From Sulfitobacter sp. (lineage in GTDB: Bacteria; Pseudomonadota; Alphaproteobacteria; Rhodobacterales; Rhodobacteraceae): a stretch of 47,176 nucleotides of DNA. The translations under genes were made by a program, and so were the position numbers. Of this stretch, positions 9,218-17,089 are shown piece by piece (the stretch's first letter is position 1; each line of letters starts with the position of its first letter). Below the pieces are notes generated by a model, which did no database searches, was not told the DNA's origin, and was given only the letters and a program-made list of their open reading frames with translations. Location: positions 1-47,176 of the forward strand of contig JAQXCD010000047.1 in the NCBI GenBank assembly GCA_029252045.1, given 5' to 3'.

Positions 9218-10342
9218 ATGCGCGCAGAAGTACAAAGCACCGTCGATAGAATCCGCAAATCACTCGATTTGCTGGGCCAGCGGCTCAACGTGGAAACGGC
9301 GCCTTACCGGCTGGAAGAATTCAACGCCCGTGTGGAGGACCCGACCCTGTGGGATGATCCGGAAGCGGCACAAAAGCTGATGCGTGACCGTCAGTCCTTG
9401 GTGGATGCCATCGACACCTACGAGGGGATCAAGACCGATCTGCAAGACAACATCGACCTGATCGAGTTGGGCGAGATGGAAGACGACAAGGAAGTTGTGG
9501 GCGAAGCCGAGGCGGCCCTGGCTGCTCTGGTGAAATCCGCCGCCCAGAAAGAGCTGGAGGCGCTGCTGGACGGCGAGGCCGATTCCAATGACACCTTCCT
9601 TGAGATCAACTCGGGCGCGGGCGGCACGGAATCGTGCGACTGGGCCAGTATGCTGGCGCGCATGTATGTTCGCTGGGCCGAGAAGAAGGGCTATACCGTC
9701 GAGCTTCAGGCAGAGAGTGCGGGCGAAGAGGCGGGGATCAAATCCGCTTCCTACAAGATCAGCGGCCATAATGCCTATGGCTGGCTAAAGTCTGAATCCG
9801 GTGTGCACCGTCTGGTCCGTATCTCGCCGTTTGACAGTGCTGCCAAGCGGCACACGTCGTTTACATCGGTCAAAGTCTATCCGGTGGTTGATGATAACAT
9901 CGAGATCGAAGTGAACCAGTCTGATATCCGTATCGATACCTACCGCTCAAGCGGTGCCGGCGGCCAGCACGTCAACACCACGGATTCGGCCGTGCGTATC
10001 ACCCACCATCCCACCGGCATCGTTGTGACAAGCTCGGAGAAATCGCAGCACCAGAACCGCGATATTGCGATGAAAGCGTTGAAATCGCGGCTGTATCAGA
10101 TGGAGCTGGACAAGCGTTCTGCCCTCGTCAACGAAGTGCATGAGAACGCAGGTGATGCGGGCTGGGGCAACCAGATCCGGTCCTACGTTTTGCAGCCCTA
10201 CCAGATGGTCAAAGACCTGCGCACAAATTACGAGACCTCGGACACCAAAGGGGTGCTGGACGGCGATCTGGACGGGCTGATGGGCGCGACCCTGGCGCTG
10301 GCGGTGTCGGGCAAAAGCCGCGCACAGGCGCAGGGGGACTAA
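9218..10342 (+). CDS. prfB: peptide chain release factor 2
   Basis: RF2 of 374 residues. It has the helical domain 1, the SPF codon-recognition tripeptide in VRISPFDSA that reads UGA and UAA, and the GGQ motif at residues 248-250 (SSGAGGQHVNTT) that triggers peptide release. The reading frame is continuous from ATG 9218, with CAGGA just upstream, so there is no autoregulatory +1 frameshift as in enterobacterial prfB; the region equivalent to the slippery UGA is ordinary coding sequence. The frame is open further upstream (to 9137), but that part runs through the terminator hairpin and is not coding. The next gene begins five bases after the stop. Confidence 0.97.
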   Translation: MRAEVQSTVDRIRKSLDLLGQRLNVETAPYRLEEFNARVEDPTLWDDPEAAQKLMRDRQSLVDAIDTYEGIKTDLQDNIDLIELGEMEDDKEVVGEAEAALAALVKSAAQKELEALLDGEADSNDTFLEINSGAGGTESCDWASMLARMYVRWAEKKGYTVELQAESAGEEAGIKSASYKISGHNAYGWLKSESGVHRLVRISPFDSAAKRHTSFTSVKVYPVVDDNIEIEVNQSDIRIDTYRSSGAGGQHVNTTDSAVRITHHPTGIVVTSSEKSQHQNRDIAMKALKSRLYQMELDKRSALVNEVHENAGDAGWGNQIRSYVLQPYQMVKDLRTNYETSDTKGVLDGDLDGLMGATLALAVSGKSRAQAQGD

Positions 10343-10347
10343 GACCA

Positions 10348-11145
10348 ATGCGTAAGGGGCTTGTTGCGGTTGTTCTATTGATCGCGCTGGTCGCGGGATA
10401 TGGTGGCGTAGCGCAGATGCGGGCAGGGCTGGACCGCTTTGCCGCAGACGGGTGTGCTATATCCTCCGATGGGACACTCCCCTTTGCTGCACAGATGGCG
10501 GAACGGCTTGGTTGGGCGCACCAGCAGGGCGACTGGCTGCTACTTGGGCCAATTCTTTGCACCATTGTACCGCCCTCTGTCACGCCGCAAATCAGCGCGG
10601 GTGATCCCGATGTCGCGCCATTCATTTCTGCCGTCGATGCCAACCCTGATATGCCGGGGTGTTTTGCCGATACGGAGGCAATGGAAAAGAGCCTCGTCCT
10701 GAGCCGCGGCTGGACCGAAGAACATGCCTATCGTGCGACCATGACTATGCTGGCTGCGGGCATACTCAGCGGCGAATGGCGGTTTTACGGAGAAGATTTT
10801 CTCGCCACGCCTTTGGGTTTTCAACTTACCACTGGTGTTTGCGGCAACGTTCCATATGCTGAAGGATTGAAGGAAAGCCACGCGGATATGATTGCAGGCT
10901 TTGACAGCTTCTTGCGGATAAACGCCCCCGGAACGGCATGTAAACCCGGCGGGCAGTTCGGATACCTTAAATGGGTAGAAAACTATACGCTGGTGGGGCA
11001 GGGCCCCGTTGTGAACGCATGGCAGTTTCTCGAGGTAGGATACCTGCTTACAGCTTCCGAGTGGGTTGACGGGGTGAGCCTGCGTGGCAAAGGAATGCCG
11101 CGCCCGCCGATATGTGTGCCCGAGGATATGATCCCTAAAGAATAG
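10348..11145 (+). CDS. uncharacterised exported or membrane-anchored protein
   Basis: The 265-residue product begins with a basic residue pair and a hydrophobic segment (about 5-22, ending VAGYGG), so it is either a secreted protein or anchored by one N-terminal helix. The remainder is soluble and carries cysteines at CAIS, ILCT, GCFAD, GVCGN, TACKPG and PICVP, an even number that could form disulfides in the periplasm. It is rich in Trp and aromatic residues. I recognise no family. It starts five bases after prfB, suggesting cotranscription. The next 45 bases lead to a remnant of an amidase gene, so the locus has been rearranged on its right side. Confidence 0.7.
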   Translation: MRKGLVAVVLLIALVAGYGGVAQMRAGLDRFAADGCAISSDGTLPFAAQMAERLGWAHQQGDWLLLGPILCTIVPPSVTPQISAGDPDVAPFISAVDANPDMPGCFADTEAMEKSLVLSRGWTEEHAYRATMTMLAAGILSGEWRFYGEDFLATPLGFQLTTGVCGNVPYAEGLKESHADMIAGFDSFLRINAPGTACKPGGQFGYLKWVENYTLVGQGPVVNAWQFLEVGYLLTASEWVDGVSLRGKGMPRPPICVPEDMIPKE

Positions 11146-11181
11146 GGTATTGCATGCGTCGGGGTTGGTGTCCTTTTTCGT

Positions 11182-11276
11182 GTCACGGAGATTTTAGATT
11201 TGGATGCGCTGGCCCAATCTGCCGCGCTTGAAAAAGGTGAACTGTCTGCCACGGAGCATATAGAAGCTCTGTTTGC
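11182..11276 (+). pseudogene. 5' remnant of an amidase gene (diverged copy of the start of the gene at 13463)
   Basis: Positions 11188-11276 align without gaps to 13466-13554, the first codons of the amidase gene downstream, at 71 of 89 bases by my hand count (about 80%). Translated, it reads LDALAQSAALEKGELSATEH, against MDALAQSAALEKGDLSAAEL in the intact gene. Similarity stops just before the 3' end of the MerR gene at 11301. The fragment therefore seems to be what is left of a second amidase 5' end, separated from the intact gene by the MerR/CDF block. Confidence 0.75.
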
Positions 11277-11300
11277 GCTGGCCCTGTCCGCTTTTGCGCC

Positions 11301-11717
11301 TCAATGTTTCCTGTCGCAAAGCCCATGGTCGGCCAAAGCCTCTAGGACATAGCAATCCCCAGAGATGCCATCTCCGTCACAGGCTTTGGAAATCCGCGCG
11401 AGTTCTTTTTCCAACGTCTTCAGCCGTTTGATCTTTGCTCGGACATCGGCAAGTTGAGGCACCGCGATATTCGTTGCGGCTTCGCATGATCTATCCGGGT
11501 GTTCCTGAAGTTCGATCAGGGACGAGATCGCCTCAATCGAGAAGCCCAGATCGCGCGCTTGCCTGATAAAGCTCAACCTCTCCAATCCGGCGTTGTCGTA
11601 CCGCCTTTGATTGCCGTCCGTTCGTTCGGCTTGGGCCATAAGGCCCATTTCTTCATAGTAGCGGATTGTCGGGACTTTGACCTTTGTGCGCTTTGAGAGT
11701 TCACCGATTGAATACAT
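11301..11717 (-). CDS. MerR-family metal-sensing regulator (CadR/PbrR/ZntR type)
   Basis: The 138-residue regulator has an N-terminal winged helix (YSIGELSKRT, IRYYEEMGLM, NQRRYD), a dimerisation helix and a C-terminal cysteine loop. Cys78, Cys113 and Cys122 fall at the metal-binding positions of CadR/PbrR and near those of ZntR, and Cys134 is extra. It probably senses Cd, Pb or Zn rather than Cu, because the Cu group has a different loop. The frame extends to a GTG at 11744, but ATG 11717 starts the canonical MYSIGEL and is preceded by AGGGA at seven bases. It is divergent from the transglutaminase/CDF genes, and its operator promoter lies between them. Base composition appears somewhat less GC-rich than its neighbours, consistent with transfer. 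Confidence 0.9.
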   Translation of the reverse strand: MYSIGELSKRTKVKVPTIRYYEEMGLMAQAERTDGNQRRYDNAGLERLSFIRQARDLGFSIEAISSLIELQEHPDRSCEAATNIAVPQLADVRAKIKRLKTLEKELARISKACDGDGISGDCYVLEALADHGLCDRKH

Positions 11718-11728
11718 GAAGAAATCCC

Positions 11729-11759
11729 TTGAACCTCTAGTCACTAGAGGTTGTATATA
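11729..11759 (+). promoter_or_regulatory. MerR-type promoter/operator with 19-bp spacer
   Basis: TTGAAC (11729-11734) and TATATA (11754-11759) are exactly 19 bases apart, the overlong spacing that MerR-family activators correct by untwisting DNA. The spacer holds a perfect dyad, ACCTCTAGT (11733-11741) and ACTAGAGGT (11743-11751), around one central base. It reads toward the transglutaminase and CDF genes, and the 5' end of merR is 12 bases to the left, so the same site can repress merR. Confidence 0.85.
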
Positions 11760-11786
11760 GGTCGGGACATAGACTCAAGGACCGAT

Positions 11787-12555
11787 ATGACCCGCAAATT
11801 TCTATCCCCGACCGACCTTCTTGATTACGATGCCGCGACCATACAGCGGCTGATAGAAGCGCGTGGGAGGCACGGCCTCTCACCGGCGGACCGCATCGGC
11901 GCAGCCTATGATTTCGTGCGCAACGATGTGCTGTTCGGCTACAACGCGGACGATGCCTTGCCGGCTTCTCGCGTGCTGGCGGACGGATATGGCCAATGCA
12001 CACCAAAAGCATTCTGTTGATGGCCCTCCTTCGCGCCTTGGAGGTGCCTTGCCGCTTCCACGGGTTCACCATCGACAAGCGGTTGCAAAGGGGCGTTGTG
12101 CCCGAGCTTGTTTACCCACTGGCGCCTAGAAACATTCTTCACTCATGGGTTGAGGTCTATCATCAGGGGCGATGGCTGAACCTTGAAGGGTTCATTCTGG
12201 ATCAGCGCGTTCTAGAGGCGCTCCAGAAAAATTTCCAGAGCGCGCGACGCTCTGCGCTTATGGGGCGGGTACAGAAAACCTCCAAAACCCGAATGTCGAC
12301 TGGCGCGGAGAAAGCACCTATATCCAGAAGTCTGGTATCAATCAGGACTTGGGTGTTTTTGACACGCCTGACCCGTTTTACGCGGACCATCGGCAGCTCT
12401 CTGGCGTGCGCGGTTTTCTCTACCGTCTTATCATCCGCCGTTGGATGAATCTTCGCGTCACGCAGATCCGAAACGGAGCCGTGCCGACCATTCCCGGCGG
12501 CGCAGCCAGTCTGGCCCCGGCGATATCAACTATACAACTGAAAGAAGGTGTGTGA
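11787..12555 (+). pseudogene. transglutaminase-like protein, two frameshifts
   Basis: Three frames join into one transglutaminase-like protein of about 256 residues if one base is added at each of two places. The first lesion is after 11999: the catalytic-cysteine motif GYGQC is followed by a frame change, and adding one base gives GQC-N-TKSILLMALLRA. The second is in the A5/T3 run at 12227-12234, after which the frame continues FPERATLCAYGAGTENL. The His motif ILHSWVEVYHQGRW and the acidic NLEGF follow in order, completing the Cys-His-Asp/Glu layout. The remaining C-terminus contains TYIQKSGINQDLGVFDTPD. The start ATG 11787 has AAGGA five bases upstream and lies about 20 bases after the expected transcription start of the MerR promoter. 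Its stop overlaps the CDF start (TGATG). The intact protein's role is unknown; it may be a protease or amide-bond enzyme in metal stress. As read, it is inactive. Confidence 0.8.
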
Positions 12556-13190
12556 TGGCAGGCTGTTGTGGACATGACGCCAAGTTTGAAGGTGTCTCGG
12601 ATGAGTACAAACGACGGCTCTGGATCGTCATTGCGCTGAATGCGACGATGTTTGTCGTTGAGATGTCGGCAGGCCATCTGGCCCAGTCACAGGCATTGCA
12701 AGCGGACGCTTTGGACTTCGCCGGTGATGCGCTGACCTATGGCATATCGCTGGCGGTCATAGGGGCATCAATCCGCGCCCGGACAAATGCGGCGCTGTTC
12801 AAGGGGTTTAGCCTTCTGTTGATGGGCTTGTGGGTCTTCGGTTCCACCCTCTATCGCGTCTTCTATGCCGGCGTTCCTACGGCAGGAATTATGGGCGCCG
12901 TTGGCTTTCTTGCATTGCTGACCAACCTTGCGAGTGTGTCCTTACTCGTGCGCTACAAGGACGGGGATGCCAACGTCCGGTCGGTTTGGCTGTGCTCGCG
13001 CAATGATGCCATCGGTAACGTTGCTGTCCTGTTTGCGGCTCTTGGGGTCTGGGGAACTGCAACCGGCTGGCCGGATCTGATTGTCGCGACGATCATGGCA
13101 GTGTTGTTTTTGTCATCTGCGTTCCAGATTGTGGGGCAGGCGCTTGCGGAGCGGTGCGAGACACTCAACCACGGGCGGGCAGAAGTCTGA
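12555..13190 (+). CDS. cation transporter, CDF (CzcD)-like
   Basis: A 211-residue membrane protein beginning MAGCCGHD, with about six hydrophobic segments. The motif QADALDFAGDALTYG in the second helix and the CSRNDAIGN motif in the fifth correspond to the HxxxD and DxxxD-like metal sites of cation diffusion facilitators, with His replaced in the first. It lacks the usual C-terminal cytoplasmic domain. Family members export Zn, Cd or related ions in exchange for protons. ATG 12555 overlaps the stop of the transglutaminase frame, so they form one operon under the MerR promoter. A frame extends further upstream to 12441 but belongs to the overlap with the previous gene. The Cys-Cys at the N-terminus may hold metal. 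The substrate is inferred from the regulator. Confidence 0.85.
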   Translation: MAGCCGHDAKFEGVSDEYKRRLWIVIALNATMFVVEMSAGHLAQSQALQADALDFAGDALTYGISLAVIGASIRARTNAALFKGFSLLLMGLWVFGSTLYRVFYAGVPTAGIMGAVGFLALLTNLASVSLLVRYKDGDANVRSVWLCSRNDAIGNVAVLFAALGVWGTATGWPDLIVATIMAVLFLSSAFQIVGQALAERCETLNHGRAEV

Positions 13191-13462
13191 TGCAGTAAGT
13201 TTTGATACATTTCGGTCCGGGGATTGAGGCGACAACGCTTGCTGCGATCCTATGGTCGTTCGTATCCCCTCAGCGCCGTCATCGCGGAAGGTGAACGGGA
13301 CTTTGATGCGGCCTCCATGCGCCTGGGGCGCGCGTGCCGCGAACAACGATGTCTCAAATGCAGGCAGATGGCTTTGGCCCAATGCAGTTCGCGTGACCTA
13401 ATTCATCGTCTTTTGGCGCGTCTGCTATTGCGTAGTGACCTAATGCGCGATCATATTGTTAC
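13191..13462. other. intergenic region between the CDF gene and the amidase gene
   Basis: No convincing gene is seen in these 272 bases. Short open frames on both strands do not resemble a family I know; the stretch could be an eroded gene. Two copies of GTGACCTAAT occur near its right end and are listed separately. Confidence 0.5.
13393..13444 (+). repeat. two direct copies of GTGACCTAAT
   Basis: The ten-base sequence GTGACCTAAT occurs at 13393-13402 and again at 13435-13444, 42 bases apart (about four helical turns), ending 18 bases before the amidase start. This spacing suits a regulator binding one face of DNA, but chance is not excluded. Confidence 0.4.
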
Positions 13463-14872
13463 ATGGATATTTTGAACATGGATGCGCTGGCCCAGTCTGC
13501 TGCGCTTGAAAAAGGTGATCTGTCAGCCGCCGAGCTGATGGAAGCCACGTTGGCCCGTATCGAGGCCGTGAACCCTGCGGTGAATGCCATCGTCAGCCTG
13601 CGCGACAGCGATCGTCTGATGGATGAAGCCTGCGATGCGGATAACGCGCCGCGTGGCGGCTGGATGCATGGCATGCCCATCGCCATCAAGGATCTGGCCA
13701 ATGCGGCGGGCTTGCCTACCTCCATGGGATCGCCCCTGTTTGCAGGGCAGGTGGCCGAGGCAGATGATACCATGGTGGCCCGTCTGCGCCGTGCGGGGGC
13801 GATTGTCATTGGCAAGACCAACACACCCGAGTTCGGGTTGGGCAGCCATACGTTTAATCCGGTGCACGGCGCCACGCGCAACCCTTACGATCTGACCAAA
13901 TCCTCTGGCGGCTCGTCCGGCGGGGCGGCGGCGGCGCTGGCCACGGGCATGCTGAGCATCGCAGACGGGTCCGACATGATGGGAAGTCTGCGCAATCCGG
14001 CCGGCTGGAACAACGTCTACGGTCTGCGCCCCACCTGGGGCACGGTCCCGAGCGACCCTGTGGGTGACATGTTCCTGCACCAGATGGCCACATCCGGCCC
14101 GATGGCGCGCAGCCCTTCGGACCTTGCGGCCTTGCTGGACGTGATGACCGGCGCTGATGCGCGTCAGCCGCTGAGCACGGAAGGCGCCAAAACGCTGGCG
14201 GGCATTGACCGCGCGCCCAAAGGTCTGCGCATCGGTTGGCTGGGTGATTGGGACGGGGCCTTCCCCTATGCCGACGGGATCATGGAGATCAGTCAGGCCG
14301 CCATGGTGCAGATGGAGGGGCTGGGCCACAAGGTCGAGACATTGCCCGCCCCCTATGACGCGGATGCGATCTGGAAGGCGTGGATTGATCTGCGCTCCTT
14401 TGCGGTGGCTGGCGGTTTGGGTGTGCTTCACGCCGATCTGGCCAAGCGCGAATACCTCAAGCCTGCAGCGGTCTGGGAGATCGAGCGCGGGTTGGCCATG
14501 TCGGCGATGGATGTGCAGCGTGCCAGCCTGACCCGCTCGGACTGGTTCCGCCGCACCACGCGCCTGTTCGAGAGCATGGACGTTCTGGTCTTGCCTTCCG
14601 CACAGATCTGGCCGTTTGACTTGGACTGGGCCTATCCCGAGGCAATTGCGGGCAAGGCGATGGACACCTACCACCGCTGGATGCAGGTTGTGGTGCCCGC
14701 AGGGCTGATCGGGCTGCCGGTGGTGAATGTGCCAATCGGTTTTGGTGCCGATGGCCTGCCGGCAGGGGTGCAGCTGATCGGGCCGCGCGGCAGTGACGGG
14801 GCCTTGTTGCAGCTGGCCCAGCAATGGCACAGCGCGACCAGCTGGCCACAAAAGCAGCCGCCAAAACTGTAG
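13463..14872 (+). CDS. amidase signature family hydrolase
   Basis: The 469-residue enzyme has the amidase-signature triad: Lys76 in PIAIKDL, cis-Ser151 in the SSGGSSGG loop, and nucleophile Ser175 in GSDMMGSLRNPA. The C-terminus carries the LPAGVQLIGP motif usual for this family. It hydrolyses an amide or related bond in the cytosol; the substrate is unknown. The usual DGGGS before the nucleophile is replaced by GSDMMGS, which is common among roseobacter amidases in my recollection. ATG 13463 and ATG 13478 are both possible. Its first 89 bases are duplicated in diverged form at 11188-11276, on the far side of the MerR/CDF block. It is followed after 13 bases by a DUF2189 membrane protein gene, probably in one operon. 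Confidence 0.92.
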   Translation: MDILNMDALAQSAALEKGDLSAAELMEATLARIEAVNPAVNAIVSLRDSDRLMDEACDADNAPRGGWMHGMPIAIKDLANAAGLPTSMGSPLFAGQVAEADDTMVARLRRAGAIVIGKTNTPEFGLGSHTFNPVHGATRNPYDLTKSSGGSSGGAAAALATGMLSIADGSDMMGSLRNPAGWNNVYGLRPTWGTVPSDPVGDMFLHQMATSGPMARSPSDLAALLDVMTGADARQPLSTEGAKTLAGIDRAPKGLRIGWLGDWDGAFPYADGIMEISQAAMVQMEGLGHKVETLPAPYDADAIWKAWIDLRSFAVAGGLGVLHADLAKREYLKPAAVWEIERGLAMSAMDVQRASLTRSDWFRRTTRLFESMDVLVLPSAQIWPFDLDWAYPEAIAGKAMDTYHRWMQVVVPAGLIGLPVVNVPIGFGADGLPAGVQLIGPRGSDGALLQLAQQWHSATSWPQKQPPKL

Positions 14873-14885
14873 GGAGTACAGAGCC

Positions 14886-15572
14886 ATGGACAGCACAGCC
14901 ACACGCCCGCTGGGCATCCCCACGCTGGGCAAACCCACACCCGCTATTTTGCGCCACGCGCTGGTTGCGGGCTGGCAGGATTTCCGCGCGGCGCCGGCCT
15001 TTGGCCTGATCGTGGCGGTGCTGTGCCTTGTGGCGGGTTGGGGGCTGGTTGGCCTGACGGTTTGGGCTGGCCACACCTTCTGGTTTGTGCTGGGCGTTTT
15101 CGGCTTTCCCCTTGCTGCCCCATTCGCGGCCCTTGGGACATATGAGGTCTCCCGTCTGCGGGGCTTGGGCGAACACCCTTCCGTGGGCCGCGTTTTGCAG
15201 GTTCTATGGACGGAACGGGGCCGCCAGTTGCCGCTGCTCTGCGCGCTGATGATGGTGATGCTGCTGTTCTGGTTCTTTCTGGGCCACATGATTTTCGCCC
15301 TGTTTCTGGGGCTGAAACCGATGACCAATATAATGTCCTCGGCCAGTGTCTTTCTCAGCGTGGACGGGCTGATGATGCTTGGGCTGGGGACGGCTGTAGG
15401 GGCAGGATTTGCGCTGCTGCTCTATGCGATTTGCGTGATCGGCCTGCCGTTGTTGCTGGACCGTGAAGTTGATTATGTGACAGCGATGATCCCTGCGTTT
15501 CTGGGGCTGATCATTGTGCTGCCATGGCTGGGCCATGCCTCATGGCACGTCTACGCAGCCCTCAAAAACTAG
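14886..15572 (+). CDS. DUF2189 family integral membrane protein
   Basis: This 228-residue protein has a short polar N-terminus containing Pro and about six hydrophobic segments, from FGLIVAVLCLVAGW to AFLGLIIVLPWLGHA, the last followed by HASWHVY. The layout, including the APAFGL start of the first helix and the C-terminal LPWLGHASWH segment, matches DUF2189, a family of unknown function in alphaproteobacteria. ATG 14886 has AGGGAG nine bases upstream. It follows the amidase gene closely and its 3' end overlaps by about ten bases the end of a convergent small gene. No function can be given. Confidence 0.85.
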   Translation: MDSTATRPLGIPTLGKPTPAILRHALVAGWQDFRAAPAFGLIVAVLCLVAGWGLVGLTVWAGHTFWFVLGVFGFPLAAPFAALGTYEVSRLRGLGEHPSVGRVLQVLWTERGRQLPLLCALMMVMLLFWFFLGHMIFALFLGLKPMTNIMSSASVFLSVDGLMMLGLGTAVGAGFALLLYAICVIGLPLLLDREVDYVTAMIPAFLGLIIVLPWLGHASWHVYAALKN

Positions 15573-15792
15573 TATCCGGCGTCTCGCGGCCATGGGCCAC
15601 CAGTTGCGCACGCAGGGGGGCAGCACGCGCGTCACCTAACTCAAGCGCAAAGACATAGGCATGGGTCAGGAAAAAGCACGCGGCATCTACGTCAGACGCT
15701 GCAGCGTCGGCGGCCTGACTGTAGAGCGTGACCAGTGCCTGCGTGTCGCCGGCCGCATGTGCGGCCAGCATGTCGGTATGAAGCGCGTTCAT
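15562..15792 (-). CDS. small hypothetical protein, cotranscribed with the Rieske oxygenase
   Basis: This encodes 76 residues rich in alanine and helical in pattern (MNALHTDMLAAHAAGD...), like a single TPR-style helical hairpin. The start ATG overlaps the stop of the upstream oxygenase gene by four bases (15789-15792), the typical sign of translational coupling, and its codon use fits the neighbours. No catalytic motif, signal peptide or membrane segment is seen. It may serve the oxygenase, but this is only suggested by the overlap. Its end overlaps the tail of the convergent DUF2189 gene. Confidence 0.65.
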   Translation of the reverse strand: MNALHTDMLAAHAAGDTQALVTLYSQAADAAASDVDAACFFLTHAYVFALELGDARAAPLRAQLVAHGRETPDTSF

Positions 15793-16940
15793 TCAGCGGC
15801 AAGCGGTGCGCGGTGGCGGTCCAGCTGGGACGCAACCCAGTCGTGGAACATATGTGTCGGCCCGTCCATCGCAGGAGAGAAGCGCCCGCCGTCAAACCCT
15901 ACCGCATGGCGGCCACGCTGCATGCCCTCGACGACAAAGATGTCCTCCTCGAACACGTCTTTCCACTGGGTGGTATTGCGCGCGCGCAGTTCCGGATCGG
16001 TCTGGGGTTGCGCGTAATAAAGGTGCACATGCTCGACCGTGCGCTCTGGCCCTTCGGGGACCAGTATGATGGCAAAAGCATGGTCGCGGTGCACACCCAG
16101 CAGCACGTTGGGGTAGGCGGTGACATATTCCGCTGCGGTGTCCCATTTGTTGCTCAGGCCTTCGAAGTCGGGAAAGCAGGCGCCGTCCTCGCCCTTCAGC
16201 TGGCGGTAGACCAGCGTGCCTTGCCCTGAAAAACGGCCTTTTTCCTCGATGTGATAGTGATCCTCCAGCCGTGAATAGCTGTTCAGACCGGGGTGGACCC
16301 ATGGCAGGTGATAGCTCTCGCAGTAGTTCTCGACGGCCAGCTTCCAGTTGCAATTCACGCCCAGCTCGAACCGGCTGTCTGCGCCGCCATGATACAGCGG
16401 TTTGTCAAACTCGCCCCAGCGGGCCAGCAGATCGGCGTTGGCTTCTTCAAAGGGTTTTGCGGTGCCTGATACGTTGATCCAGACAACATCCATCCAGATG
16501 TGGCTGCGCACTTCGACAAGGCCGAGCAGGTTTTTGTCGATGCCCTCATGGGTGTTCTGGCCCGGCCCGCCCACATGCGGCGTGCTGACGAGCTTGCCTT
16601 CGGTAGAGTAGCACCATGAATGGTAGGGGCAGCGGATGGCCCCTTCGATCTTGCGTGGCTCTTCTACAAGGATCATGCCGCGGTGACGGCAGATGTTCTG
16701 GAACACGCGCACCGTGCCGGACCGGTCGCGGACCAGCAGCATTGGCATGCCGAGGAAGGTCACAGGCTTGGCATCGCCGATATCGGGCACATCGGCAGCG
16801 ACACCCAGACCTGCCCAGTTGTCAAACAGGACGGCCTGACGCTCTTCGGCAAACAGGGCAGGATCAATGTAATGGCCGTTGGGCAGGCCATTGGCTGTCT
16901 CGATGGGACGGCGGACAGTGCTGAGATCGGAATAAGACAT
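15789..16940 (-). CDS. Rieske-type ring-hydroxylating oxygenase, alpha subunit
   Basis: The 383-residue oxygenase component has a Rieske [2Fe-2S] site (Cys84-x-His86, Cys104-x2-His107, in ICRHRG and CPYHSWC) and a mononuclear iron domain with NWKLAVENYCESYHLPWVHPG, where His211 and His216 are ligands. The third ligand, an Asp, is expected in the FEEDIFVVEGMQRG stretch. Enzymes of this kind insert oxygen into aromatic rings or demethylate quaternary amines such as glycine betaine; the reductase partner is not adjacent, so the substrate cannot be fixed. The frame opens at 16994, but ATG 16940 has a strong AGGAGG site and was chosen. A small downstream gene is translationally coupled. Confidence 0.92.
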   Translation of the reverse strand: MSYSDLSTVRRPIETANGLPNGHYIDPALFAEERQAVLFDNWAGLGVAADVPDIGDAKPVTFLGMPMLLVRDRSGTVRVFQNICRHRGMILVEEPRKIEGAIRCPYHSWCYSTEGKLVSTPHVGGPGQNTHEGIDKNLLGLVEVRSHIWMDVVWINVSGTAKPFEEANADLLARWGEFDKPLYHGGADSRFELGVNCNWKLAVENYCESYHLPWVHPGLNSYSRLEDHYHIEEKGRFSGQGTLVYRQLKGEDGACFPDFEGLSNKWDTAAEYVTAYPNVLLGVHRDHAFAIILVPEGPERTVEHVHLYYAQPQTDPELRARNTTQWKDVFEEDIFVVEGMQRGRHAVGFDGGRFSPAMDGPTHMFHDWVASQLDRHRAPLAAE

Positions 16941-17054
16941 AAAACCCTCCTGTGGTTGCAGCAATAAATACCACAGGGCAGGCAAGCGTTTCACGCCGCC
17001 AGCGACCCGCTTTGCCTAAGGGCGACACGCGGTGACAGCGGGCGGGCAGGGAGG

Positions 17055-17083
17055 GCGTTCACCCCGCAGGGCAGGGTGAACGC
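17055..17083 (-). terminator. strong hairpin after ilvH
   Basis: GCGTTCACCC (17055-17064) and GGGTGAACGC (17074-17083) are perfectly complementary around a nine-base loop, immediately after the ilvH stop codon. No T-run follows on the minus strand, so it may protect or end the ilvIH transcript by a rho-assisted route rather than be a classical terminator. Confidence 0.5.
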
Positions 17084-17089
17084 GTCAGA

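Noticed and set aside
13523..15328. 601-residue open frame on the minus strand across the amidase and DUF2189 genes
   Set aside because: It lies antisense to two genes with clear motifs, its protein is Arg/His/Gln-rich as expected of a mirror frame in GC-rich DNA, and it has no domain.
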